A stretch of DNA of 64,000 nt from Frigoribacterium sp. ACAM 257 (GCF_007954365.1 NZ_VOLO01000005.1:1-64000), one strand, 5' to 3'. Shown: positions 52,917-60,984, numbered from the stretch's first letter. A program made the numbers and translations. The notes: generated from the letters alone by a model not told the origin.

Positions 52917-53128
52917 ATGACCTCCTTCCGCCTCGTCGCCCACGTCGTCGCCCCGGTCGGCGGCGCCGTCTTCGTCACCCTCTGGACCGTCGCCGAGGCC
53001 GGCCGGTCCGGGCTCGCGGGCGTCGTGACCGTGGCGACGACGCCGCGCTCTTCTCGTCGCCGAGGGCCGCCCGGGTCGAGCACGTCGCCGACGCCGTGCG
53101 CGGCCTGTTGATCGACGAGGATCGCTGA
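52917..53128 (+). pseudogene. Small protein gene with a frameshift
   Basis: Frame one (ATG 52917) reads MTSFRLVAHVVAPVGGAVFV, then TLWTVAEAGRSGLAGVVTV. Near 53030 the coding character passes to another frame, which continues DDAALFSSPRAARVEHV, ADAVRGLLIDEDR and stops at 53128. One extra G (GTGGGCGAC instead of GTGGCGAC) would join them into a protein of about 70 residues. The start is six bases after a TACTGT -10-like box, so it may be leaderless. Either a genuine frameshift or a sequencing error. No slippery site is visible. Confidence 0.6.
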
Positions 53129-53163
53129 CCGGCCCAGGTGGCCGCCGGGGCCGACCCGTGAGG

Positions 53164-53706
53164 TCAGGCGTCCCCGCGAGGCGACGCGTCGGGCAGCGCC
53201 ACGGCGAACTTGAAGCCGACGTGGGAGTCGACGAAGCCGAGCCTGCGGTAGAACCGGTGGGCATCGGTGCGAGCGGCGTCCGAGGTGAGCTGCACGAGCG
53301 GTGCGCGGAGCTCGACCGCGGCCACGTCCACGACCCACCGCATCAGCGCGCCGCCGATGCCGGACGAGCGCTGCGTGCTCGCGACGCGGACCGCCTCGAC
53401 GAGCAGTCGGGTGCTCCCGCGTCGCGCCATGCCGGGGATGACCGTCAGCTGCAGCGTGCCCACGATCGTCCCGTCCTGGTGCGTCGCGACGAGGATCTCG
53501 TTGCTCGGGTCGTCGATGATCCGTCGCAGCGCCGACGCGTACGCGTCTTCGTCCTCGTCGCTCGCGACGTCGCCCCGGCCCGCGCTGACCGGGTCGTCGG
53601 ACAGCAGCCGCACGATGGCGCGCAGGTCGTCGGGCCCGGCTCGGCGAACGAGCACGACGACGCCGCGCGCCGACAGGAGGACGGGGAGGCTCAGATCGGT
53701 GACCAT
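53164..53706 (-). CDS. GNAT-family N-acetyltransferase
   Basis: This 180-residue GNAT has the acetyl-CoA motif VRVASTQRSSGIGGALMRWVVDVA (about 107-130) and the C-terminal fold LTSDAARTDAHRFYRRLGFVDSHVGFKFAV. The N-terminal VRRAGPDDLRAIVRLLSDDP is also typical. Substrate unknown; the closest wording is to amino-group acetyltransferases annotated only by family. Start ATG 53706. Confidence 0.9.
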   Translation of the reverse strand: MVTDLSLPVLLSARGVVVLVRRAGPDDLRAIVRLLSDDPVSAGRGDVASDEDEDAYASALRRIIDDPSNEILVATHQDGTIVGTLQLTVIPGMARRGSTRLLVEAVRVASTQRSSGIGGALMRWVVDVAAVELRAPLVQLTSDAARTDAHRFYRRLGFVDSHVGFKFAVALPDASPRGDA

Positions 53707-53745
53707 GCTCCATCATCCCTCCAGGATCATCCGACCGTGCGGGCC

Positions 53746-54609
53746 TCAGCGCTGATCTGCCAGCCAGCCCCTGATCGTGCCGGCGACCTCGTCCAGGTGC
53801 GACTCGAGCAGGAAGTGCCCGCCGTCGAGGAGCTCGACGCGAGCGTCGGGGCGGTCCTCGTGGAAGGCGCTCGCGCCGGCGGCGGCGAAGATCTCGTCGT
53901 GCCGCCCCCAGACGGCCAGCACGGGAACCCCGGAGGTGCGGAGCCAGTCGTGGACCGCCGGGTACAGGAGGCGGTTGGTCGCGTAGTCGCGGAAGAGCGC
54001 CAGCTGGACGTCGTCCTGGCCGGGACGGGCCAGGAGGGCGAGGTCGTGCTCCCAGGCGTCGGGGTCGACGGTCGTCGGGTCGGGCACCCCGTGGGTGTAC
54101 TGCCACTCGACGGCCTCTCGTCCCAGCGCGGGACGGAGCGCGTCGCGGGTCTCCTCGGTCCGCTCGGCGCCGTCGGCCCAGATGCCGTCCCAGAAGCTCG
54201 GCACGAAGCCCTGCTCGTAGGCGTTCCCGTTCTGCGAGATGACCCCCGTGACGGCCGCGGGATCGGCGAGGGCGAGGCGCCAGCCGATCGGGGCGCCGTA
54301 GTCCTGGACGTAGACCGTGTAGCGCTCGATCCCGAGGACGGCGAGGAACCGCCCGGTCACGGCGGCCAGCCGCTCGAAGGTGTACTCGAACTCGGCGGTC
54401 GACGGCGCGGACGAGCGGCCGAAGCCGATGTGGTCGGGCGCCACGACGCGGTGCTCCCCGGCCAGCGCCGGGAGGAGGTGCCGGAACATGTGCGAGCTCG
54501 ACGGGTACCCGTGCAGGAGGAGGAGCACGGGTGCGTCGGCGGGCCCGGCCTCCCGGTAGAACACGTCGAGCCCGTCGACGGAGACGGTGCGGTGGTGGAC
54601 GGCGACCAT
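53746..54609 (-). CDS. Alpha/beta hydrolase, haloalkane dehalogenase/epoxide hydrolase-like
   Basis: This 287-residue hydrolase has the oxyanion motif LLHGYPSSSHMFRHLLPAL. Its nucleophile is Asp, not Ser, in VYVQDYGAPIGWRLA, and His lies in LLDGGHFLLESHLDEVA. The acid is probably in VWGRHDEIF. The Asp nucleophile points to haloalkane dehalogenases and epoxide hydrolases. The start ATG 54609 lies two bases from an inverted repeat shared with the divergent CGNR regulator gene, which may repress it. Confidence 0.88.
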   Translation of the reverse strand: MVAVHHRTVSVDGLDVFYREAGPADAPVLLLLHGYPSSSHMFRHLLPALAGEHRVVAPDHIGFGRSSAPSTAEFEYTFERLAAVTGRFLAVLGIERYTVYVQDYGAPIGWRLALADPAAVTGVISQNGNAYEQGFVPSFWDGIWADGAERTEETRDALRPALGREAVEWQYTHGVPDPTTVDPDAWEHDLALLARPGQDDVQLALFRDYATNRLLYPAVHDWLRTSGVPVLAVWGRHDEIFAAAGASAFHEDRPDARVELLDGGHFLLESHLDEVAGTIRGWLADQR

Positions 54610-54611
54610 GT

Positions 54612-54641
54612 CTAACCCCTTCGGTTTGTTTTACTGGTTAG
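54612..54641. promoter_or_regulatory. Inverted repeat operator between hydrolase and CGNR genes
   Basis: CTAACC (54612-54617) and GGTTAG (54636-54641) flank an AT-rich centre containing TTTGTTTTACT, unusual for this genome. It covers the divergent promoters and is a candidate operator for the CGNR regulator. Confidence 0.6.
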
Positions 54642-54693
54642 GTGACGGTAGCATGAGTTCGTCGTGCCGACCGGTGCGGAGAGGACAGGACAG

Positions 54694-55191
54694 ATGCTGA
54701 CGGACGAAGAGCTGCTGCTGGCCGTGCTCAACAGCGCGCCGGTGGTCGACGGCCACGTGACGGACGCCCTCGAGGGCGACTCCGGACGAGAGCTGGCCCT
54801 GAGCTGGGGTGGCGTCGGCACGGTCGACGAGGTCGGCCGGCTCCGTCGGGCTCGCGCCGCGCTCCAGGCCGTGGTCCGCGGGACGGGGTCCGAGGCCCTC
54901 GACGAGCTCGCGAGCGTCGCCGACGGTGCGGTGCAGACGCCCCGTGTCACGCACGACGGCGTGGTGTGGGACCTCGTCACGGCAGGCGACGCCCGTCTCG
55001 CGACCGAGGTCGTCCTGGCGTGGTCGAGCGTCAGCGACCGGCTCCCGGGCCGGCTGCGGGCCTGCGCGAACCTCGAGTGCAACTTGTTCCTCGTCGACCA
55101 CAGCCGCCCCGGCACCGCGAAGTGGTGCTCCATGGCCAGCTGCGGCAACAGGATGAAGGCGCGCGCTCACGCCGGTCGCGGCAAGATCTGA
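54694..55191 (+). CDS. CGNR zinc-finger transcriptional regulator
   Basis: This 165-residue protein begins MLTDEELLLAVLNSAPVVDG (the ABATE ligand-binding-like domain) and ends with a CGNR zinc finger: CANLECNLFLVDHSRPGTAKWCSMASCGNRMKARAH. The four Cys are C-x4-C and C-x4-C with CGNR in place. ATG 54694 follows GGAGAGG. GTG 54664 lies ten bases after a TAGCAT box and could be a leaderless alternative start. It probably regulates the divergent hydrolase. Confidence 0.85.
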   Translation: MLTDEELLLAVLNSAPVVDGHVTDALEGDSGRELALSWGGVGTVDEVGRLRRARAALQAVVRGTGSEALDELASVADGAVQTPRVTHDGVVWDLVTAGDARLATEVVLAWSSVSDRLPGRLRACANLECNLFLVDHSRPGTAKWCSMASCGNRMKARAHAGRGKI

Positions 55192-55329
55192 TCGCGGGCG
55201 ACGGGCCGTCGCGGGCCGTGGTGCCGTTCCCCGAACTGGGGGAACCGGTCCCCATGCGGGCGCATACAGTGGCACCAGCACGCGGGGGAGCGCCCCTCAT
55301 CCCCGTGGCTCCTCTGATCGGATCTGTCC

Positions 55330-55920
55330 ATGTCGCTCGCGTCCGCGTCGCCCTCCGGTGCCGAGCTGACGAGCGAGCACCTCCTCGCCCTCGCTGCCGA
55401 GGGAGACGATCGTGCCTTCGCGGCGTTCTACGACCGGACGGCGTCTCGCGTGCTCGGGCTGGTCCGACGCATCCTCGTCGATCCGGCGCAGTCCGAGGAA
55501 GTCGCCCAGGAGGTGTTCCTCGCCACGTGGCAGGAGGCCACGACCTTCGACCCGACCAGGGGCACGGCCCTGGCGTGGCTCCTCGTCCGGGCCCGACGGC
55601 GGGCGATCGACCGTGTCCGGTCCTCGCAGGCGTCCCGCGACCGCGACGTCGGCGTCGGGCTGCGCGACCTCGAGGTCAGCAGGGACGACGTCGCCGAGAA
55701 GGCGGAGATCCTGATCGAGCACCATCGCGTCGCCACCAGCATGAGAGCGCTGACCGCTGCCCAGCGGGAAGCTCTCGAGCTGACGTACTTCGGCGGGTGC
55801 ACCCAGTCGGAGGCGGCGATCAGGGCGGGGGTCCCGCTCGGCACCATGAAGACCCGGATCCGGGACGCCCTGACGGCGCTGCGCGCCCTCGTCTCCGAGC
55901 CTCGCCCCGCGGGGGCCTGA
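55330..55920 (+). CDS. ECF sigma factor, SigK-like
   Basis: This 196-residue factor has region 2 FAAFYDRTASRVLGLVRRILVDPAQSEEVAQEVFLATWQEA, then FDPTRGTALAWLLVRARRRAIDRVRSSQAS, and region 4 LTAAQREALELTYFGGCTQSEAAIRAGVPLGTMKTRIRDALTALR. The wording is that of SigK. No anti-sigma gene (RskA type) follows; the next gene is on the other strand. It is therefore an orphan or regulated in trans. Start ATG 55330. Confidence 0.9.
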   Translation: MSLASASPSGAELTSEHLLALAAEGDDRAFAAFYDRTASRVLGLVRRILVDPAQSEEVAQEVFLATWQEATTFDPTRGTALAWLLVRARRRAIDRVRSSQASRDRDVGVGLRDLEVSRDDVAEKAEILIEHHRVATSMRALTAAQREALELTYFGGCTQSEAAIRAGVPLGTMKTRIRDALTALRALVSEPRPAGA

Positions 55921-55981
55921 GGCAGCGGCGCCGCGGCGTCGCAGCTGCGCGCCGCTGCGACGGCCGGCGATCGAGCCCGGC

Positions 55982-56434
55982 TCAGCTGTGCGTCGTGCCC
56001 GCCCGCATCTCGTCGACGGTCATCTCCGGGGCGCCGCCGGCCGCCGCCTCCGGGTCCATCCAGACGTGGTCCCAGTGGTGGCCGTCGAGGTCGTCGAAGC
56101 TCTTCGAGTACATGAAGCCGTGGTCCTGCTCGCCGGCGGGCGTGGCGCCGGCCGCGAGTGCCTTCGCGTGGATCGCGTCGACCGCCTCCTTGCTCTCGGC
56201 GCTGAGGGCGAGCTGCACCTCGGTCGAGGTGGTGGCGTCGATGATCGACTTGCTCGTGAACTCGGCGAAGAACTCGCGCGTGAGCAACATCGCCGTGATC
56301 GTGTCGCTGATGACGACGCTGACGGCGTTCTCGTCGCTGAATCCCTCGTTGATCGAGTAGCCGAGCGACTGGAAGAACGCTCGTGAGCGCGACGGGTCGC
56401 TGACGGCCAGGTTGACGAAGATCATGGTGGACAT
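55982..56434 (-). CDS. VOC/glyoxalase-superfamily protein
   Basis: This 150-residue protein has VOC layout: MIFVNLAVSDPSRSRAFFQSLGYSINEGFSDENAV, then a second half ending GFMYSKSFDDLDGHHWDHVWMDPEA. The His and Asp/Glu residues expected for a metal site are only partly present, as in the predicted-lactoylglutathione-lyase-like subgroup. Role unknown. Start ATG 56434. Confidence 0.85.
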   Translation of the reverse strand: MSTMIFVNLAVSDPSRSRAFFQSLGYSINEGFSDENAVSVVISDTITAMLLTREFFAEFTSKSIIDATTSTEVQLALSAESKEAVDAIHAKALAAGATPAGEQDHGFMYSKSFDDLDGHHWDHVWMDPEAAAGGAPEMTVDEMRAGTTHS

Positions 56435-56542
56435 CGGCGTCTCGTCTCTCTCCGGGAGACCGGCGGGCGTTCGCCTCCGGTCGTCCCTGCATGATGGCGA
56501 GGTGCCGGCGACCGCGTCAAGGCCCGGTCGTCGGCCCGGGTG

Positions 56543-56600
56543 ACGAGAGGCCCCGGTCCGGCTCCCGCGTGGGCGGGGAGATCGGATCGGGGCCTCTCGT
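56543..56600. terminator. Large hairpin after the small acidic protein
   Basis: The arms ACGAGAGGCCCCGGTCCG (56543-56560) and CGGATCGGGGCCTCTCGT (56583-56600) pair with one mismatch around a 22-base loop. It lies 34 bases after the stop at 56634 on the minus strand. Confidence 0.7.
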
Positions 56601-56633
56601 GGAGCTCGTGGAGAGCCGGCGGCGCGAGCGGAC

Positions 56634-56786
56634 TCAGGCCTCGTCGGCGTCCGAGTCCTTGTCGTCGTCGACGAGACCGTCCTTCGAGCCGTCGGCGAGC
56701 TGCTCGGTGTGCTCGGCCTGCTCGTCGGTGACGTTCGTCGAGCCGTCGGGGGCGGTGTCCGGGGTGGTGTCGTCGTGATCGATCAT
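56634..56786 (-). CDS. Small acidic protein of unknown function
   Basis: This 50-residue, strongly acidic protein reads MIDHDDTTPDTAPDGSTNVT, then DEQAEHTEQLADGSKDGL, and ends with Asp/Glu-rich repeats. There is no signal peptide, membrane segment or Cys. The ATG lies seven bases after a TATCGT box with no ribosome site, suggesting a leaderless message. A strong terminator follows. An in-frame upstream ATG (56849) would add an arginine-rich head and is less likely. It is divergent from the toxin operon. Confidence 0.55.
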   Translation of the reverse strand: MIDHDDTTPDTAPDGSTNVTDEQAEHTEQLADGSKDGLVDDDKDSDADEA

Positions 56787-56861
56787 GCGGGCGACGATAC
56801 GCCGCCGTGCGGCCCGCAGTCCGGTCCGGCCGAGCCCCGAGCATGCCAATATGCTGGATGT

Positions 56862-57488
56862 GTGATTCCTATGAGAAGTACCTCACGCCGAAGAGGATGG
56901 GCGAAGGCAGCGATGCTGTGCCTGCCCCTGACACTCGGCCTCCTCGTCGCACCGTCCACAGCTGCAGGGTCGAGCACCACGGCCGGGCAGCATCAGACCC
57001 ATCCCGGAGGCTGGTCCTCCTTCGTCTCGGACAAGAAGGCCACGTCGTCGTGCCTGCCGTCGGACTTCATGGTGGGCTTCAAGATCCGCGGATCCTCGAT
57101 CGGCGGTGACACGGACTCCGCGACGCGGTGCGCCTGGGTCGGTCACCGTTCCAACGGGACGCGCGTCTTCAGGGGCGCCCTGCACAAGTCTCCGGTCATC
57201 TCGGACAAGACGAAGGTCTGGGAGTGCCCGGCGGACACGGCGATGTACCAGCGCCTGCACTTCAACAAGTGGCCGGGTCAGGCGCAGTTCCGGTGCGCCG
57301 AGCTGATCGCGTTCGACGACTCGATGCCCGGCGGCGACGGGACGGCGAAGCTGACCTTCGCGCGCTCGTGGTGGTCGGACTGGACCTACCCGCAGGGCGA
57401 GTTCAGCTGCCCCGACGGCTCACTCCTCGGCGGCGTCGAGTCCAGCATGAACGTCACGCACCGGTTCCAGTGCCGTGTCCTGGCCTAG
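56862..57488 (+). CDS. Secreted protein with three dermatopontin-like Cys-pair repeats
   Basis: This 208-residue protein has a Sec signal (RRRGWAKAAMLCLPLTLGLLV, cleavage near STAAG). The mature part holds six Cys in three similar units: CLPSDFMVGFKIRG to TRCAWV, CPADTAMYQRL to FRCAEL, and CPDGSLLGGVESS to FQCRVL. The pattern F-x-CP-x-G-x-L-x-G-V-x-S to R-F-x-C resembles dermatopontin-like repeats. It ends ten bases before the ADP-ribosyltransferase gene, so the two are surely co-transcribed, and a binding-subunit or accessory role is plausible but unproven. GTG 56862 follows TATGCT (possibly leaderless); ATG 56871 is the alternative. Confidence 0.7.
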   Translation: MIPMRSTSRRRGWAKAAMLCLPLTLGLLVAPSTAAGSSTTAGQHQTHPGGWSSFVSDKKATSSCLPSDFMVGFKIRGSSIGGDTDSATRCAWVGHRSNGTRVFRGALHKSPVISDKTKVWECPADTAMYQRLHFNKWPGQAQFRCAELIAFDDSMPGGDGTAKLTFARSWWSDWTYPQGEFSCPDGSLLGGVESSMNVTHRFQCRVLA

Positions 57489-57498
57489 GGGGACGACC

Positions 57499-60054
57499 GT
57501 GCACACCACCTCCTGCACCACTTCTCGATCCGCCACGCGTGCCAGGCGATCCGTCCGTTCGGTCCTCTCCGCCGTGGCGATGGTCACGGCCGCAGTCCTG
57601 CTCGCCACCGTCGTGCCGCCGCTGGCGCCATCGGCGTCCGCGGCGTCACCGGTCGCATCGGACGTCGGCACGCTCGCGCCCGGTCGGTTCCCCGCGCCCT
57701 CCCAGGTCCCCGACTTCGTCTACCGTTTCGACACACGATCACCTGCGGAGATCGTGGCCGCGGAGGGGTTCAACCCGAAGGGCGAGAACTGGAACCTCGC
57801 CGACCACGTGATCGGTGGGCGAGGTCGTGAAGCGACGTCGAAGTTCGTCTCGACGGCGGGCAGCGAAGAGTCCGCGGTCGAGTTCATGCGACGCACCGGC
57901 AAGCTCGAGGGCTACATCTACAAGATCCAGCCCGACCTGTTCTTCACGAACGTCCCGATCAGCATCAACGCAGCCCTGCTCGAGAACCCGTCGTGGTACG
58001 CGAAGTGGCAGAGCCGTTCGGGCGGGAAGTTCGCCCGCTTCGTCCGCAGCCAGAACGAGTGGGCCTCAGGCGGTCCGATCGACATCGGGCAGATCCACAG
58101 CGCTGACTACTGGGTGCACGCGAAGGTGGACGATCGTCCCCCGGGGTTCGTCAAGGCGAGGCCGGGCGATCCGCACCACTGGCGCAACCCGAGCCCCGAG
58201 CCGGTCGCGCCGGGGTGGGAGGCGACCCTGGACCCGTACGAGATCAAGAGCGACACGGGCTGCGTCGTGCAGTCCCTGTGCGACCTCACGCCGCCCTCGG
58301 AGGAGGAGCTCTCCGACCTGCACGGCGACCGCTTCGACGGCGAGGTCGACGACCTCGACCTCACGTTGCGTCCCGAGGACCTCGAGATGGCAGACGGATC
58401 CCTCCTCGCCCCTCTGCCAGAGTCGATCGCCACGGTCGACGCCTTCGCGGAGTCCTCGATGGACGCCGCGGAGCTCGGACGCTTCGGCGACGAGCTGACC
58501 GGCTCCTTCAGGGCCGACCAGGCCGCGCTGAAGACGCTCACGGCTGACGCCGACCTCCTCCGAGCGGTCGGTGCGAAGCTCGGCCGCGCCGTCGACCTCG
58601 GCAGCGAGCTCGTCCCCTACGTCGGCATCGCCGCGACGGGCTACGCGCTGGCCGAGGACGTCGAGGCAGGCAGGTGGGGCGACGCGTCGGCCGACGCGAT
58701 CATGGAGGGGCTCCAGGTGACCGAGGCCGAGTTCCCCGAGTTCACGCCGTTCCTCGAGCCTCTCATCATGGCGACAGCCGTCGTCCAGATGATCGGCGAC
58801 TTCCTCTGGTCGTGGACGCATCCGAAGCCGGCAGTCTCCGCGGAGCAGGAGGGCGAGATCCTCGGGGCCGCCGACGCCGCCGACTCCGTGCTGGGCAACA
58901 GCACGGAGGTCTGGAACAAGGAGAAGACGACCCTCGCCCAGTCCTACCTGGAGCAGCACGTGACGGCGGGCATGGCGGACGCCCTCGCGGCGCGGATCTC
59001 GGCGGACCTCGCGATCATCGTCGCGGGGCGTGACGCCGCCTACGACGAGCTCTGCGGAGCGCGTCACGCGGCCGAGCTCCAGGCCGGCGGGCCGACCGCG
59101 GAGATCCAGCGGCACTTCGACGAGTCCGTGCAGTCGCTCCTCCTGGCGGCCCATGACGCGCAGATCGACCGGCTCGAGCAGTACCGGGAGCGGATGGGCC
59201 CGATGATCGACGCCACCGCGGCGGAGATCTGGGCTCACGACGACCTCGGCGTGGTCCGCCAGAAGTTCATCGACGAGACGCTCCAGCCCTATGTCAGGGA
59301 CTCGACGCGTGTCGTCTGGGAGGCCTTCACGGGCAAGAAGGAGTCGCACTGGTACAGCGAGCTCGGTGGCGACTGGGTGCACGACACGCAGGTGGAGCGG
59401 GCCGCGTGGGAGGCCAACACGGCTTGGGCGTTCGTCCAGATGGACGAGAACCGCCGGGCACCCTCGTCGGGCTACCTGCCCGACGAAGGGCACATCGGTC
59501 GCCTCCTGAGCGACGCGGTCGACGATCGCATCCAGGCGGCGCTCCTCGACCCGCTGCCCGGCCGAGCGCGCCTCGAGCGGGCCGAGTGGTGGGACGACTC
59601 CGTGCGTATCAAGGGGGCCGGCGTCCCGCAGACCGCCGTGGAGACCCAGCAGGAGAGCGGGGAGTGGCTCCCGAACAGGCCCGTCCTGTTCGAGACGGGT
59701 CCGGACGGCCGATTCGCCGACATCACCTGGGTGGAACGGATCGTGGACGGGAAGGCGGCCGTCCGGATCGGGGGGACGGTGTCGAACGCCGTCGCCCCGC
59801 GCCCGTCGATCACACGGGTGTCCTGGGACGGGAACTCGATCACGATCGAGGGCTACGGCGAACCGGGTGCCGTGGTCAAGACCACCAACGACCCGACGGC
59901 GGGGTGGTACGACATCGAGACCGGACGTGTGCGCACCGACTCGAGGGGGCACTTCACGGTGACCACGGAGCGCTCCGTCGGAGGCGCGGCGCAGGTGGCG
60001 TTGTTCGGCAGGACTCCGGGGCCCAGCCTCTCGGACATGAGGCGGCCCGGCTGA
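57499..60054 (+). CDS. Secreted ADP-ribosyltransferase toxin-like protein (pertussis/enterotoxin A type)
   Basis: In this 851-residue protein, a Sec signal ends near ASA (48). Residues 70-200 carry the R-S-E transferase motifs: Arg76 in FVYRFDTRSP, His103 in NLADHVIGG, Ser118-Thr119 in FVSTAGSE, GYIYKIQPD at 138-146, and QxE at 185-187 in RSQNEWASGG with catalytic Glu187. Order and spacing follow pertussis toxin S1. A CVVQSLC pair lies shortly after. The middle (270-640) is helical. Two Ig-like modules end the protein (RVSWDGNSITIEGYGEPGAV). GTG 57499 follows AGGGGGAC. The target is unknown; a guanine-specific scabin/pierisin-like role is an alternative. Confidence 0.8.
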   Translation: MHTTSCTTSRSATRARRSVRSVLSAVAMVTAAVLLATVVPPLAPSASAASPVASDVGTLAPGRFPAPSQVPDFVYRFDTRSPAEIVAAEGFNPKGENWNLADHVIGGRGREATSKFVSTAGSEESAVEFMRRTGKLEGYIYKIQPDLFFTNVPISINAALLENPSWYAKWQSRSGGKFARFVRSQNEWASGGPIDIGQIHSADYWVHAKVDDRPPGFVKARPGDPHHWRNPSPEPVAPGWEATLDPYEIKSDTGCVVQSLCDLTPPSEEELSDLHGDRFDGEVDDLDLTLRPEDLEMADGSLLAPLPESIATVDAFAESSMDAAELGRFGDELTGSFRADQAALKTLTADADLLRAVGAKLGRAVDLGSELVPYVGIAATGYALAEDVEAGRWGDASADAIMEGLQVTEAEFPEFTPFLEPLIMATAVVQMIGDFLWSWTHPKPAVSAEQEGEILGAADAADSVLGNSTEVWNKEKTTLAQSYLEQHVTAGMADALAARISADLAIIVAGRDAAYDELCGARHAAELQAGGPTAEIQRHFDESVQSLLLAAHDAQIDRLEQYRERMGPMIDATAAEIWAHDDLGVVRQKFIDETLQPYVRDSTRVVWEAFTGKKESHWYSELGGDWVHDTQVERAAWEANTAWAFVQMDENRRAPSSGYLPDEGHIGRLLSDAVDDRIQAALLDPLPGRARLERAEWWDDSVRIKGAGVPQTAVETQQESGEWLPNRPVLFETGPDGRFADITWVERIVDGKAAVRIGGTVSNAVAPRPSITRVSWDGNSITIEGYGEPGAVVKTTNDPTAGWYDIETGRVRTDSRGHFTVTTERSVGGAAQVALFGRTPGPSLSDMRRPG

Positions 60055-60072
60055 CGATCGCGCCCTGATCGA

Positions 60073-60103
60073 GAACGCCGGCGGCGGGTCGCCGCCGGCG
60101 TTC
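60073..60103 (+). terminator. Terminator hairpin of the toxin operon
   Basis: The 14-base arms GAACGCCGGCGGCG (60073-60086) and CGCCGCCGGCGTTC (60090-60103) pair perfectly around GGT, 19 bases after the stop codon. Confidence 0.82.
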
Positions 60104-60158
60104 CCCTCAGCCGGCTTTCGGCAGCGAACCTCGACCGCGCCTCCTGCGTTCGCCCCTT

Positions 60159-60229
60159 GCGCACCACACCCTTTACGGCGCAGTGCACCCCTGAATTCGG
60201 GGGTGCAGTGCACGGTAGGGGGTGCGGCA
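60159..60229. repeat. Long imperfect palindrome centred on GAATTC
   Basis: TGCACCCC/GGGGTGCA arms (60184-60191 and 60200-60207) surround a centre with GAATTC. Weaker pairing extends outward to GCGCACC and GGTGCGG. It lies between the toxin operon and a convergent lipoprotein gene. Single copy in the window. Confidence 0.55.
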
Positions 60230-60246
60230 GCTCGAGTGGCCGCTCG

Positions 60247-60729
60247 CTAGCGCGCGGTCTCGCCCGCGTCCGCGATGCAGCTGAGCGCCTGCTGGCCCGC
60301 GTCCGACTGCTCGGCGGTGGCAGCCTCGGACGCGACGGGCCAGGTCGACGACGACTGCGCGTCGTCGTTGACCGACTCGAAGGTGCCGTCGAACTCGTCG
60401 GACTCGACGTCCCCCGTCGTGGTCCAGAGGCCGACGGTCTCGCTGAGCACGTTGTTCTCGCCGACGGGGGCGGCGACGTACCAGGTGCCGTAGTCCTCAC
60501 GGGCGTAGGCGAGCAGCACGTCGTCGTCGACCTCGTCGCCGAGCGCGTTCAGCGCGCTGTCGAGCACGCGGGTGCAGTCGACCTGGTTCGACTGGGCGGG
60601 GCTGGTCGCCGTCTTCTCGCTGCCGGGCGCGTCGCCGGCCGGGTCGGTGACCTGCGCGCCCCCGGTGCAGCCCGTCAGCGGCAGCAGCAGGAGGGCGGCG
60701 AGGGGGAACAGCGTCTTCTTCGTGATCAT
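60247..60729 (-). CDS. Lipoprotein of unknown function
   Basis: This 160-residue protein has the signal MITKKTLFPLAALLLLPLTGC with Cys at the lipobox. A Thr/Gly/Ala/Asp linker and a small domain with two Cys (VDCTRVLDS and LSCIADAG), possibly a disulfide, follow. I recognise no family. ATG 60729 was chosen because the signal peptide begins there. The ribosome site is weak. Confidence 0.65.
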   Translation of the reverse strand: MITKKTLFPLAALLLLPLTGCTGGAQVTDPAGDAPGSEKTATSPAQSNQVDCTRVLDSALNALGDEVDDDVLLAYAREDYGTWYVAAPVGENNVLSETVGLWTTTGDVESDEFDGTFESVNDDAQSSSTWPVASEAATAEQSDAGQQALSCIADAGETAR

Positions 60730-60864
60730 GGGGCGACCGTACGGCGGTGGGCGGCGCGGCGTCCGCATTCACAGGAGGTCGTGCCCTGCGCGAGCACGGG
60801 GCCTGCCGCCACGTCGTCGTCAGGCCGCGCGACGTGCTGCACGAGACGAGGAGGCGCGGATCGG

Positions 60865-60870
60865 TATAGT
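60865..60870 (+). promoter_or_regulatory. -10 box of the tRNA-Gly promoter
   Basis: TATAGT lies 43 bases before the tRNA, an AT-rich island in GC-rich DNA. A CCCGCTC/GAGCGGG hairpin (60878-60893) lies between it and the tRNA and may belong to the 5' leader trimmed by RNase P. Confidence 0.55.
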
Positions 60871-60913
60871 GGACTCGCCCGCTCCTGAGCGGGACGGCCG
60901 CCCGAGCGGCTGC

Positions 60914-60984
60914 GCGAGTGTAGTTCAATGGTAGAACTCCAGCTTCCCAAGCTGGTAGCGCGGGTTCGATTCCCGTCACTCGCT
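60914..60984 (+). tRNA. tRNA-Gly (CCC anticodon)
   Basis: The acceptor stem GCGAGTG/CACTCGC, the D arm with TAGTTCAATGGTA, the anticodon stem CCAGC/GCTGG around TTCCCAA (anticodon CCC) and the T arm CGGGTTCGATTCCCG are all present. The 3' CCA is not encoded (the discriminator T is followed by CC then G). The next gene begins at 60987. Confidence 0.95.

Noticed and set aside
52917..53128. Programmed -1 frameshift
   Set aside because: No slippery heptamer or following pseudoknot is visible at the switch point. A deletion or sequencing error is simpler.
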